From Bacillota bacterium (GTDB taxonomy: Bacteria > Bacillota > Sulfobacillia > Symbiobacteriales > ZC4RG38): a stretch of 33,988 nucleotides of DNA. A program made the position numbers and the translations under genes. This document shows positions 23,554 to 31,404 of this stretch, piece after piece (position 1 is the stretch's first letter; each line of letters starts with the position of its first letter). The notes below the pieces were generated by a model that saw only the letters and a list, made by a program, of their open reading frames with translations, made no database searches and was not told the DNA's origin. The stretch covers positions 1-33,988 of the forward strand of contig JAKKUO010000021.1 in NCBI GenBank assembly GCA_021890795.1, in the 5' to 3' direction.

Positions 23554-24306
23554 GTGGCGGAGCGGCCTGTGTTGACGATCAAGGATCTGCGGGTCAGCGT
23601 GGACGGCAAGCCCATCGTCAAGGGGCTCGACCTGGAGATCAAGGGCGGGGAGATCCACGCCCTAATGGGCCCCAACGGCTCGGGGAAGACCACCCTCTCC
23701 AAGGCGATTGCCGGGCATCCCCGGTACACCATCGACGGCGGCGAGGTGCTCCTGAACGGGGTCAACCTCCTGGAGCTCTCCCCGGACGAGCGGGCGCGGG
23801 CGGGGCTCTTCCTCGCCTTCCAGTACCCGGTGGAGGTCCCGGGGGTGACGGTGGCGAACTTCCTCCGCACCGCCCTCCAGGCCATCCGGGGTGAGGAGAT
23901 TGGCGTTTGGGAGTTCCAGGAGCTGCTGGCGGAGAAGATGAAGCTCCTGGAGATGGACGAGTCCTTTGCCACCCGTTACCTGAACGAAGGTTTCTCCGGC
24001 GGCGAGAAGAAGCGGAACGAGATGCTGCAGATGGCCCTGCTCCAGCCCAAGATCGCCATCCTGGACGAGACCGACTCCGGGCTGGACGTCGACGCCCTCA
24101 AGGTGGTCGGCAAGACCGTCAACGCGATGCGCGGCGAAAACTTCGGCGCCCTGATCATTACCCACTACAACCGGATCCTGAAGCACATCCGGCCCGATGT
24201 GGTGCACATCATGGCCGACGGCCGGATCATCCGCACCGGCGGCCCTGAGCTGGCCGACCTGGTGGAGGAGAAGGGCTACGACTGGATCCGTAGCCAGGTG
24301 GCGTAG
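23554..24306 (+). CDS. sufC: Fe-S cluster assembly ATPase SufC
   Basis: The ABC-type ATPase of the SufBCD scaffold that builds [4Fe-4S]/[2Fe-2S] clusters. The 250 residues show Walker A GPNGSGKTT (39-47), Q-loop AFQYPVEVPGV (around 90), signature FSGGEKKRNEMLQ (147-159), Walker B ILDETDSGLD (169-178) and the H-loop ITHYNRIL. FQYPVE..GV and DETDSGLDVDAL are specific to SufC. GTG at 23554 follows GGAAGGAAAGGGG. It is the first gene of the operon; sufD begins 12 bases after it. Confidence 0.98.
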   Translation: MAERPVLTIKDLRVSVDGKPIVKGLDLEIKGGEIHALMGPNGSGKTTLSKAIAGHPRYTIDGGEVLLNGVNLLELSPDERARAGLFLAFQYPVEVPGVTVANFLRTALQAIRGEEIGVWEFQELLAEKMKLLEMDESFATRYLNEGFSGGEKKRNEMLQMALLQPKIAILDETDSGLDVDALKVVGKTVNAMRGENFGALIITHYNRILKHIRPDVVHIMADGRIIRTGGPELADLVEEKGYDWIRSQVA

Positions 24307-24318
24307 GAGGGCGTACCG

Positions 24319-25620
24319 ATGGCGCAGCTGACGTCTCTCACCTCCCGGGCTGCCCTTGAGGCGGAGGCCCGCCGCCGGGGCGAGCCCGATTGGCTCCGCG
24401 AGTTCCGGCTCCGGGCCTGGGACCTCGCCCTGGGCCTGGATCTGCCCAGCCGCACCGATGAGAAGTGGCGGCGGACCGATCTCACCGGCCTCGACCTCGG
24501 CCGGGTGAGCCCGGAGGTACCGGCCGGGGCGCCCCAGGAGGTGCCGGAGGCCTTCGCCCCCATGGTCGGGGAGGGCAAGACTCTGGTGCTCCGGAACGGC
24601 GTTGCGGTCCGGGTGCCGGAGGGCCTGCCCGCCGGGGTGATCGTCACCGACCTGGAGACCGCGGCCCGGCAGTATCCGGACCTGGTGCAGCCCCACCTGA
24701 TGACCCAGGCGGTCCGGCCGGAGGAGAGCATCTTCACCGCCTTGCATGCGGCCTTCTTCCGGGGCGGCGCCTTCGTCTACCTGCCCCGGGGGGCCCAGGT
24801 GGAGGACCCGATCCAGATCCTGACCTGGGCCGACGGGCCCGGCGCCGGACTCCTGGGCCACACCCTGGTGGTGGCGGAGGAGGGCGCCTCCGCCCGGGTG
24901 GTGGAGTACTGGGCCTCCGCGGCCGTGCCTGAGGGGACGCCGCACCTGGGGGTTGTGGAGATCCTCACCGGCCCCGGGGCTCGGATCGACTACAGCGGGG
25001 TTCAGAACTGGGGCCCTGGGGTGTGGAGCTTCACCACCCGCCGGACCAAGGTGGGCCGGGACGCCAGGGTCAACTGGCTGCTGGCGGAGTTCGGCGGCGA
25101 GCTGGTCCGGTCGGAGCAGTACACCGCCCTGGACCAGGAGGGCGGCGAGGGCAACCTGAAGGTGCTCTTCTTCGGCTCGGGCAACCAGCACATCGACATC
25201 GTCGCGGAGGACCTCCACTATCCCACCGGCCGCCGGACGGTGGGGGACATCGTCGGCCGGGGGGTCCTTCAGGACCAGGCCCGGGTTGTCTTCCGGGGCA
25301 AGGGGCATATCATGCGGGGAGCCAAGGGCAGCACCTGCTTCCTGCGGGAGAACGCCCTGATGCTCAACCGGGGCTGCCGGGCGGACTCCATCCCGAGCCT
25401 TTTCATCGACGACGACCAGGTGGAGCGGGCCGGTCACGCCGCCACTTCGGGTAAGGTCGACGAGGATGAGCTCTTCTACCTCATGAGCCGGGGCCTCACC
25501 CGGAAGCAGGCGACCCGGCTGATCGTCGAGGGCTTCTTCAAGCCGATCCTGGATACCGTAGAACTGCCAGCACTCCGTCGCGAGCTTGAGAGTCTCGTGG
25601 ATAGGAAGTTGGGCCTATGA
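24319..25620 (+). CDS. sufD: Fe-S cluster assembly protein SufD
   Basis: SufD pairs with SufB on SufC dimers. The 433 residues have an N-terminal helical part (EAEARRRGEPDWLREFRLRAWDLAL, RTDEKWRRTDLTGLDL) and a right-handed beta-helix core (FRGGAFVYLPRGAQVEDPIQ, VVAEEGASARVVEYW, ITG-like LTGPGARIDYSGVQNWG, GRRTVGDIVGRGVLQDQARVVFRGKGHI). The tail [29 protein letters not shown] is shared with SufB. ATG at 24319 follows TAGGAGGG, which includes the sufC stop. It overlaps sufS by 4 bases (ATGA), so the two are translationally coupled. Confidence 0.96.
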   Translation: MAQLTSLTSRAALEAEARRRGEPDWLREFRLRAWDLALGLDLPSRTDEKWRRTDLTGLDLGRVSPEVPAGAPQEVPEAFAPMVGEGKTLVLRNGVAVRVPEGLPAGVIVTDLETAARQYPDLVQPHLMTQAVRPEESIFTALHAAFFRGGAFVYLPRGAQVEDPIQILTWADGPGAGLLGHTLVVAEEGASARVVEYWASAAVPEGTPHLGVVEILTGPGARIDYSGVQNWGPGVWSFTTRRTKVGRDARVNWLLAEFGGELVRSEQYTALDQEGGEGNLKVLFFGSGNQHIDIVAEDLHYPTGRRTVGDIVGRGVLQDQARVVFRGKGHIMRGAKGSTCFLRENALMLNRGCRADSIPSLFIDDDQVERAGHAATSGKVDEDELFYLMSRGLTRKQATRLIVEGFFKPILDTVELPALRRELESLVDRKLGL

Positions 25621-26852
25621 ATGTGGAGCGGATCCGCCAGGACTTTCCGATCCTGGCCCAGCTGGTGAACGGCAAGCCGCTGGTCTACCTGGACAACGCC
25701 GCCACCACCCAGAAACCCCGGCAGGTCATCGACGCCATCCGCCGGTACTACGAGGAGTACAACGCGAACGTCCACCGCTCCATCCACACCCTCGGGGAAC
25801 GGGCCACCGCTGCCTACGAAGAGGCCCGGGCGAAGGTAGCGGCTTTCATCGACGCTCCGGAGCCGGCCACCTGCATCTTCGTCCGCAACGCCTCGGAGGG
25901 GCTCAACCTGGTGGCTTACTCCTACGGGATGCAGGTCCTCCGGCCGGGGGATGAGATCCTCCTCAGCCCCCTGGAGCACCACTCCAACCTGGTGCCCTGG
26001 CAGCTGGTGGCCCGTCGAACCGGGGCCCGGCTCCGGTTCCTGCCCATGCGGCCTGACGGCACCCTGGAGCTGGAGCGGCTCCCGGAGGTGCTGACGGAGC
26101 GGACCCGGATCGTTGCGGTGGCCCACGCCTCCAACACCCTGGGCGCCATCCTGCCCGTGAAGGCCATCGCCGAGGCCGCCCATGCCGTGGGCGCGGTGGT
26201 GGTGGTGGACGGGGCCCAGTCGGTGCCCCATATGCCCGTGAGCGTTCGGGAGCTGGATGTGGACTTCCTGGCCTTCTCGGGCCACAAGATGATGGGGCCG
26301 ATGGGGATCGGGGTGCTCTACGGCAAGCGGGAGCTCCTGGAGCGGATGGACCCCTTCCTGGGTGGCGGCGAGATGATCCGGTCCGTCACCTACGAGGAGT
26401 CCACCTGGAACGACATCCCCTGGAAGTTCGAAGCCGGTACCCCGAACGTGGAGGGCGCGGTGGGGCTGGCGGCGGCCATCGACTATATCAACGAGGTGGT
26501 CGGCGGCGTCGCCAACATCCAGCGGCACGAGCACGACCTGGTTCAGTACGCGATGCGCCGGCTGCGGGAATCCTTCCCGGAGATCCGGATCTACGGGCCG
26601 GAGGAGAACCGGGCCGGGATCCTCGCCTTCACCTTCGGCGATCTCCATCCCCACGACGTGGCCACCGTCCTGGACGCCGAGGGGGTGGCGATCCGGGCCG
26701 GCCACCACTGCACCATGCCCCTGCACCGGGAGGTGCTGCAGGTGGTCGCGACGAACCGGGCATCCTTCTACGTGTACAACACCCGTGAAGACGTGGACCG
26801 CCTCGTAGAGGCCTTGGGCAAGGTAAAGGAGTTCTTCAGCCATGTCGCTTGA
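25617..26852 (+). CDS. sufS: Cysteine desulfurase SufS
   Basis: A group II PLP-dependent cysteine desulfurase that takes sulfur from cysteine and passes it as persulfide to SufU. The 411 residues show YLDNAATTQKP (24-34), NVHRSIHTLGERAT (51-64), PLEHHSNLVPWQ (118-129), VDGAQSVPHMPV (198-208), the PLP lysine K224 in FSGHKMMGP, and the catalytic C365 in RAGHHCTMPLH. It starts inside the sufD stop and overlaps the sufU start by 11 bases. Confidence 0.98.
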   Translation: MNVERIRQDFPILAQLVNGKPLVYLDNAATTQKPRQVIDAIRRYYEEYNANVHRSIHTLGERATAAYEEARAKVAAFIDAPEPATCIFVRNASEGLNLVAYSYGMQVLRPGDEILLSPLEHHSNLVPWQLVARRTGARLRFLPMRPDGTLELERLPEVLTERTRIVAVAHASNTLGAILPVKAIAEAAHAVGAVVVVDGAQSVPHMPVSVRELDVDFLAFSGHKMMGPMGIGVLYGKRELLERMDPFLGGGEMIRSVTYEESTWNDIPWKFEAGTPNVEGAVGLAAAIDYINEVVGGVANIQRHEHDLVQYAMRRLRESFPEIRIYGPEENRAGILAFTFGDLHPHDVATVLDAEGVAIRAGHHCTMPLHREVLQVVATNRASFYVYNTREDVDRLVEALGKVKEFFSHVA

Positions 26853-27297
26853 ACACGATCCCCGGTACGCGGTCAATCTGAACGAACTCTACAAGCAGGT
26901 GCTCATGGACCACTTCGCCCGGCCCCGGAACAAGGGAAGACTGGACGAGGCGGACTTCACGGTCCACCTGGAGAACCCCACCTGTGGCGACACCATCGAG
27001 GTGCAGCTCAAGGTCCGGGATGGCCGGGTGGAGGAGGTGCGCTGGCAGGGGCACGGCTGTTCCATCAGCATGGCCTCTGCCTCTATGACCACCCAGGCCA
27101 TCAAGGGCAAGACCCTGGCAGAGGCCGCCCAGTTCCTGAGCCGCTGCCGGGCGATGATCAAGGGTGAGCCGGGGGACTATAAGGAACTGGGCGAACTGCA
27201 GGCCCTGTCCGGGGTGGCCAAATTCCCGGTCCGGGTCAAGTGCGCCACCCTCGCCTGGAACGCGGTGGAAGAAGGTTTGAAGCGGGTCCAACCCTGA
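26842..27297 (+). CDS. sufU: Zn-dependent sulfurtransferase SufU
   Basis: SufU accepts sulfur from SufS through zinc-bound ligand swapping in Bacillota-type SUF systems. The 151-residue protein has the IscU-like fold and the zinc ligands C48 and D50 (NPTCGD), C73 ([10 protein letters not shown]) and C134 (RVKCATLAW), plus the insertion between domain halves ([18 protein letters not shown]) that separates SufU from IscU. ATG at 26842 lies within the end of sufS. sufB follows 14 bases after its stop. Confidence 0.97.
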   Translation: MSLEHDPRYAVNLNELYKQVLMDHFARPRNKGRLDEADFTVHLENPTCGDTIEVQLKVRDGRVEEVRWQGHGCSISMASASMTTQAIKGKTLAEAAQFLSRCRAMIKGEPGDYKELGELQALSGVAKFPVRVKCATLAWNAVEEGLKRVQP

Positions 27298-27311
27298 GGG
27301 GAGGTCAACCG

Positions 27312-28715
27312 ATGGCCAGGGAAGCCCTGGATTTCCTGCCCAGTGAATACAAGTACGGGTTCCGGGACCCGGAGAAGTACGTCTTCAAGGCCCGGAAGGG
27401 CCTGGACCGGGAGGTTGTGGAGCAGATCTCCCGGATGAAGGGCGAGCCGGACTGGATGCGGGAGTTCCGGCTGAAGAGCCTGGAGATCTTCCTCTCCAAG
27501 CCGCTGCCCACCTGGGGTGCGGACCTGTCGCAGATCGACTTTAACGACATCTACTACTACGTGAAGCCGACGGAGAAGCACGCCCGCTCCTGGGACGAGG
27601 TGCCCGAGGAGATCAAGCGCACCTTCGACCGGCTGGGCATCCCCGAGGCGGAGCGGAAGTTCCTGGCCGGGGTGAGCGCCCAGTACGAGTCCGAGGTCGT
27701 CTACCACAACATCCGGAAGGACCTCGAGGAGAAGGGTGTCATCTTCATGGACATGGACTCGGCGCTGAGGGAACACCCGGACCTGGTCCGGCAGTACTTC
27801 GGCACCGTGGTTCCGCCGACGGACAACAAGTTCGCGGCTCTCAACAGCGCGGTCTGGTCCGGGGGCTCCTTCATCTACGTGCCGCCGGGGGTCCATGTGG
27901 AGATCCCGCTCCAGGCCTACTTCCGGATCAACGCCCAGAACATGGGCCAGTTCGAGCGGACCCTGATCATCGTCGATGAGGGCGCCTTTGTCCACTACGT
28001 GGAGGGCTGCACCGCGCCGATCTACTCCACCGACTCCCTCCACGCGGCGGTGGTGGAGATCATCGTCAAGCGGGGCGCCCGGTGCCGGTACACCACCATC
28101 CAGAACTGGTCCCACAACGTCTACAACCTGGTGACCAAGCGGGCCGTGGCCTACGCCGACGCCACCATGGAGTGGGTGGACGGCAACATCGGCTCCAAGG
28201 TGACCATGAAGTACCCCGCGGTCTACCTGATGGAGCCCGGTGCCCGGGCGGACATCATCTCCGTCGCCTTCGCCGGCAAGGGGCAGCATCAGGACGCGGG
28301 CGCCAAGGTCCTGCACCTGGCTCCGAACACCTCGTCCCAGATCACCTCGAAGTCCATCTGCAAGGATGGCGGCAACACCACCTACCGGGGCCTGGTGCAG
28401 GTGGCCAAGGGCGCGACGGGCTGCAAGGTGAAGGTCAACTGCGACGCCCTCATCTTCGATGACAACAGCAAGACCGACACCATCCCGTATATGGAGATCA
28501 TGGAGGAGGACGTGGCCATCGAGCACGAGGCCACCGTCTCCAAGGTCTCCGAGGAGCAGCTCTTCTACCTGATGAGCCGGGGCATCTCCGAGCAGCAGGC
28601 GACCCAGATGATCGTCCAGGGCTTTATCGAGCCCTTCACCAAGGAGCTGCCCATGGAGTACGCGGTGGAGCTGAACCGGCTCATCGAGCTGGAGATGGAG
28701 GGCAGCGTCGGTTAA
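27312..28715 (+). CDS. sufB: Fe-S cluster assembly scaffold SufB
   Basis: The main scaffold subunit of SufBCD. The 467 residues begin with [21 protein letters not shown] and [20 protein letters not shown], typical of SufB, followed by [55 protein letters not shown] and the C-terminal [22 protein letters not shown]-rich sites include the EGCTAP cysteine, conserved in SufB. ATG at 27312 is chosen because GGGGAGG at 27298-27304 precedes it; the open frame upstream overlaps sufU without homology. Confidence 0.98.
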   Translation: MAREALDFLPSEYKYGFRDPEKYVFKARKGLDREVVEQISRMKGEPDWMREFRLKSLEIFLSKPLPTWGADLSQIDFNDIYYYVKPTEKHARSWDEVPEEIKRTFDRLGIPEAERKFLAGVSAQYESEVVYHNIRKDLEEKGVIFMDMDSALREHPDLVRQYFGTVVPPTDNKFAALNSAVWSGGSFIYVPPGVHVEIPLQAYFRINAQNMGQFERTLIIVDEGAFVHYVEGCTAPIYSTDSLHAAVVEIIVKRGARCRYTTIQNWSHNVYNLVTKRAVAYADATMEWVDGNIGSKVTMKYPAVYLMEPGARADIISVAFAGKGQHQDAGAKVLHLAPNTSSQITSKSICKDGGNTTYRGLVQVAKGATGCKVKVNCDALIFDDNSKTDTIPYMEIMEEDVAIEHEATVSKVSEEQLFYLMSRGISEQQATQMIVQGFIEPFTKELPMEYAVELNRLIELEMEGSVG

Positions 28716-28738
28716 CGATTCGGCTGTCGATGGAGACC

Positions 28739-28774
28739 GGGGCGGGTATGGGGGCAAGCCCCCCATCCCGCCCC
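28739..28774 (+). terminator. GC hairpin between sufB and the Rieske gene
   Basis: GGGGCGGG/ATGGGGG (28739-28754, one bulged T) pairs with CCCCCAT/CCCGCCCC (28760-28774): 15 base pairs, loop CAAGC. Only TTGC follows, so it may be a partial terminator or a processing/stability element that lowers expression of the two distal genes. Confidence 0.6.
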
Positions 28775-28794
28775 TTGCAAAGGAGGCACTGGCC

Positions 28795-29103
28795 GTGAGC
28801 GACTTTGTGCGGGTGGCTGCCCTCAGCGAGGTGCCTCCGGGCAGCGCCCGGTGTGTCCGGGTGGGCCGGAAGCGGGTGGCGCTCTTCAACGTGGACGGGC
28901 AGATCTACGCCATCGACGATACCTGCACCCACGCGGAGGCCTCCCTCTCGGAGGGGACGGTGGAGGGCTGCGAGGTCGTCTGCCCGCTCCACGGCGCCCG
29001 GTTTGACCTCCGCACCGGTGCGGCCCTCTCCCTGCCCGCGGTCATTCCGGTGGAGACCTATGAGGTGAAGGTGGAGGGGGACGAGGTCTTCATCCGGGTG
29101 TAA
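28795..29103 (+). CDS. Rieske-type [2Fe-2S] ferredoxin
   Basis: A 102-residue soluble single-domain Rieske protein. The cluster-binding boxes are CTHAEASL (C-x-H) near residues 43-50 and CPLHGARFD (C-x-x-H) near 63-71. There is no membrane helix, so it is a ferredoxin rather than a bc-complex subunit. It resembles NirD/BphF-like ferredoxins. Its place after sufB, with AAAGGAGGC before the GTG at 28795, suggests a role as electron donor in, or a client of, the SUF pathway; that is inferred. Confidence 0.92.
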   Translation: MSDFVRVAALSEVPPGSARCVRVGRKRVALFNVDGQIYAIDDTCTHAEASLSEGTVEGCEVVCPLHGARFDLRTGAALSLPAVIPVETYEVKVEGDEVFIRV

Positions 29104-29181
29104 GGCTGGAGGCAGGCGCCGGCTCCGGCCTGCCGGCTGGAGGAGGCTTGGAACCGGCCCTGTCAGGGAGGTGAAGCAGGC

Positions 29182-29490
29182 ATGCCGACCAAGGAAGAGG
29201 TCATGAAGGCTCTGGAGGTCGTCAAGGACCCGGAGCTTCGGATCAACGTGGTGGACCTCGGCCTGGTCTACAACGTGAACATCGACGGCGGCAAGGTGGA
29301 GGTGGACATGACCCTCACCACCCCGGCCTGCCCGATCGGTCCCATGATCGTCAGCCAGGCTGAGGCGGTTCTCCGGCGGCTGCCGGGGGTGGAGGAGGCC
29401 CGGGTCAACCTGGTCTGGGATCCCCCGTGGACCCCGGACATGATGAGCGAGCGGCTGAAGAAGGCCCGGGCGATGGGGCTGCTGCCGTAG
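29182..29490 (+). CDS. DUF59/MIP18 family Fe-S maturation protein (SufT-like)
   Basis: A 102-residue DUF59 protein with VMKALEVVKDPELRINVVDLGLVYNV, TLTTPACPIGPMIVSQAEAVL and VNLVWDPPWTPDMMSERLK. The DPELRINVVDLGL and TTPACP segments are the family hallmarks, and the cysteine in TPACP is the conserved one. Members help deliver or mature Fe-S clusters (SufT, PaaD, MIP18). It follows the Rieske gene and starts after GGGAGGTG. It is the last gene before the suf terminator. Confidence 0.93.
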   Translation: MPTKEEVMKALEVVKDPELRINVVDLGLVYNVNIDGGKVEVDMTLTTPACPIGPMIVSQAEAVLRRLPGVEEARVNLVWDPPWTPDMMSERLKKARAMGLLP

Positions 29491-29567
29491 CCGGTCACCC
29501 GCCGGTCCCCCGGCCCGCGCCCTGGGCCGACGCTGCCAGGCTTCAGCCCGTACGGCCTGTCCACCGG

Positions 29568-29614
29568 CACGCGCTCTACCCCTGGGTCGCTCTGGGGCGG
29601 AGCGTGTGCTTTTT
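29568..29614 (+). terminator. Intrinsic terminator of the suf operon
   Basis: CACGCGCTC (29568-29576) pairs with GAGCGTGTG (29600-29608, one G-U), with an inner CCCC/GGGG helix, and CTTTTT follows. A convincing terminator 78 bases after the DUF59 stop. The rest of the gap 29491-29776 holds the promoter below. Confidence 0.75.
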
Positions 29615-29663
29615 GCGCGCCTGACAGCCAGATATTACCATACCTAAAAGAAAGTATCGCACA

Positions 29664-29693
29664 TTGTACGGGTTACCAAGAAACCGCTATCAT
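29664..29693 (+). promoter_or_regulatory. Promoter of the M23 peptidase gene
   Basis: TTGTAC (29664-29669), 18 bases, TATCAT (29688-29693), in an AT-rich pocket after the suf terminator. The leader then carries a perfect 7-bp inverted repeat CACCGGG/CCCGGTG (29709-29725) and two direct copies of GGTGCCACC. Confidence 0.6.
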
Positions 29694-29776
29694 GGTACAG
29701 GACGGTGCCACCGGGGGTCCCGGTGCCACCATCGCGGTAGGAGACCGGACAACCATCGCAGCGGGAGGCGAAGGAA

Positions 29777-30715
29777 GTGAGGCGGTTCGTTGCGCTTCTG
29801 CTCTTCTCCGCGACCCTCCTGGCCACCCTCGCCACCGGGCCCAGGGCCCTGGCCCACAGCCCGTACCGGGTGGAGGTGGAGGGGGTCACGGCCCTCGATG
29901 GCGCCCACCTGTACCTGCGGGACGGGCAACTGATGGCCTCGGCAGGGCCCCTGGCGGCGGCCCTGGGGCTGCAGGTCCGGTGGAACGACACCGATCGGCG
30001 GCTGGACCTGAGCGGCCGGGGGCACTGGGCGGTCTTCTGGCTGGGCTCCCGGACGGTATACCGAGACGACGTCCACTACCTGGCCCCCGCCCCCACCTCC
30101 CTCCACGATGGGCTGGTCTACGTCCCGGTCTGGTTCACCGCCCAGCTCTTCGGGTACCATGTGACCTGGGACGGCAGCGTCATGCGGCTGACCCGGAAGG
30201 ACGGCACCGGCAGCGCGGCCCCGGGGGATCCCCTCCGGCACCCGAACTTTGTCTTCCCCTTCCCGGCCGGGGTCCGGTACGAGCCCTACACGGACAACTA
30301 CGGGGAGGGCCGATCCTGGTCCCCCGGGGGGACGGCCGTCCGGGGGCACGAGGGCATCGACATCCTGGCGCCGAAGGGCACCCCCCTGGTGGCGGTCGCG
30401 GACGGCACCGTGGTCCGGGTGGGCTGGAACGAGTATGGCGGCTGGCGGCTCCAGATCCGGCCCGATGTGGCGCCGGAGTACCGGATCTACTACGCACATC
30501 TGAACGGGTATGGGGCGAACCTTTATGAAGGGGCCCGGGTCCGGGCCGGCCAGGTGGTGGGGTACGTGGGCCGGACCGGCTACGGCCCCCCGGGGACCGA
30601 GGGGGACTTCCCGCCCCACCTGCACCTGGGCATCTACCGGGCCGACGGGAGTACCATCAATCCCTACCCGTACCTGAAGGAGTGGGAGCGCCGGCCCCTG
30701 GCCCGGTTGTGGTAG
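29777..30715 (+). CDS. Secreted M23 (LytM-type) endopeptidase with copper-amine-oxidase-N-like domain
   Basis: An exported peptidoglycan hydrolase of 312 residues. A signal peptide is at 1-26 (VALLLFSATLLATLATGPRALA, cleavage near A26). Residues ~40-140 resemble the copper amine oxidase N-terminal-like repeat (QLMASAGPLAAALGLQVRWN, GLVYVPVWFTAQLFGYHVTW), a common wall-binding module in Bacillota. The M23 domain has H191 and D195 in HEGIDILAPKGTPLVAVADG, H241 in YYAHLNGYG, and the HLH motif with H281/H283; all zinc/catalytic residues are present. GTG at 29777 follows GGGAGG (29763-29768). It has its own promoter. Confidence 0.93.
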   Translation: MRRFVALLLFSATLLATLATGPRALAHSPYRVEVEGVTALDGAHLYLRDGQLMASAGPLAAALGLQVRWNDTDRRLDLSGRGHWAVFWLGSRTVYRDDVHYLAPAPTSLHDGLVYVPVWFTAQLFGYHVTWDGSVMRLTRKDGTGSAAPGDPLRHPNFVFPFPAGVRYEPYTDNYGEGRSWSPGGTAVRGHEGIDILAPKGTPLVAVADGTVVRVGWNEYGGWRLQIRPDVAPEYRIYYAHLNGYGANLYEGARVRAGQVVGYVGRTGYGPPGTEGDFPPHLHLGIYRADGSTINPYPYLKEWERRPLARLW

Positions 30716-30815
30716 GGGCCCGGCACCGGGAGGGCCCGGCACCCCGGCCCCTGGCGCCGGGCGGTGCCGGCGGCTGCCGGGGTGCCGCGGCTGCCTGGAA
30801 AGGAGCTGAGGAGCG

Positions 30816-31403
30816 ATGCGGGAACCGGAGGGAACCCCTCATCCGGAGGGCGCCTCCATCCCTGTGGAGGAGGTTCTGGCCTACCTGCGGGGCGGTCAGG
30901 ACGCCCTGTACGAGGTGGTCCGGACCTACGGCCGGACCCTGAGCCCGGAGGAACACTGGTGGCTGGGGGTCTGCCTGGCCGCCACGGTGCTGGCGGAGCT
31001 GAGCGAGGTCTCCCACGTCGTCCGGCAAGTGGGGCTGCTCTCGGAGCGTATCGGCACCCGGGGGGCGACCCCGGAGGTGGTCGAGGAGCTGATCGCGGAG
31101 CTGGCCAAGATCGACAGCCTTGGGCTGCTCTGGCCGGTCTACGAGCGGGACCAGGGCCAGTGGCGCCGCGCCGAGGTGGCCATCGCCCCGGACTTCGGCC
31201 CTGAGGCGGCTTACTGGCTGGCGGTGGCCCACCTGGGGGCCGCCCTGCTGGTCCGGGAGGGCCGGAGCGGGGAGATCCCGGACCTGGCGGCGACCATCGG
31301 CGACCTGGTCACCGGCGGCCTGCGCCCGGAGCACCGGGAACGGATCCTCGCGGTTTTCCGGAAGAGCGGCGGGGCCGGGGGCGGGTCCGGAGCGCTGGAG
31401 TAG
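30816..31403 (+). CDS. Hypothetical helical protein
   Basis: A 195-residue protein I do not recognise. It looks soluble, mostly alpha-helical and rich in Glu, Leu and Val, with one moderately hydrophobic stretch (WWLGVCLAATVLAELSEV, ~50-67) that could be a buried helix. A single cysteine lies in it. The last 15 residues are Gly/Ser-rich. It has a good ribosome site, AAAGGAG plus GAGGAG before the ATG at 30816, and follows the M23 gene by 100 bases, so co-transcription is possible. It converges with the dehydrogenase gene, leaving only one base between the two stops. No function is offered. Confidence 0.75.
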   Translation: MREPEGTPHPEGASIPVEEVLAYLRGGQDALYEVVRTYGRTLSPEEHWWLGVCLAATVLAELSEVSHVVRQVGLLSERIGTRGATPEVVEELIAELAKIDSLGLLWPVYERDQGQWRRAEVAIAPDFGPEAAYWLAVAHLGAALLVREGRSGEIPDLAATIGDLVTGGLRPEHRERILAVFRKSGGAGGGSGALE

Positions 31404-31404
31404 G

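Noticed and set aside
29427-29624. Short frame overlapping the end of the DUF59 gene
   Set aside because: Out of frame with the clear gene, no ribosome site, and it runs into the suf terminator.
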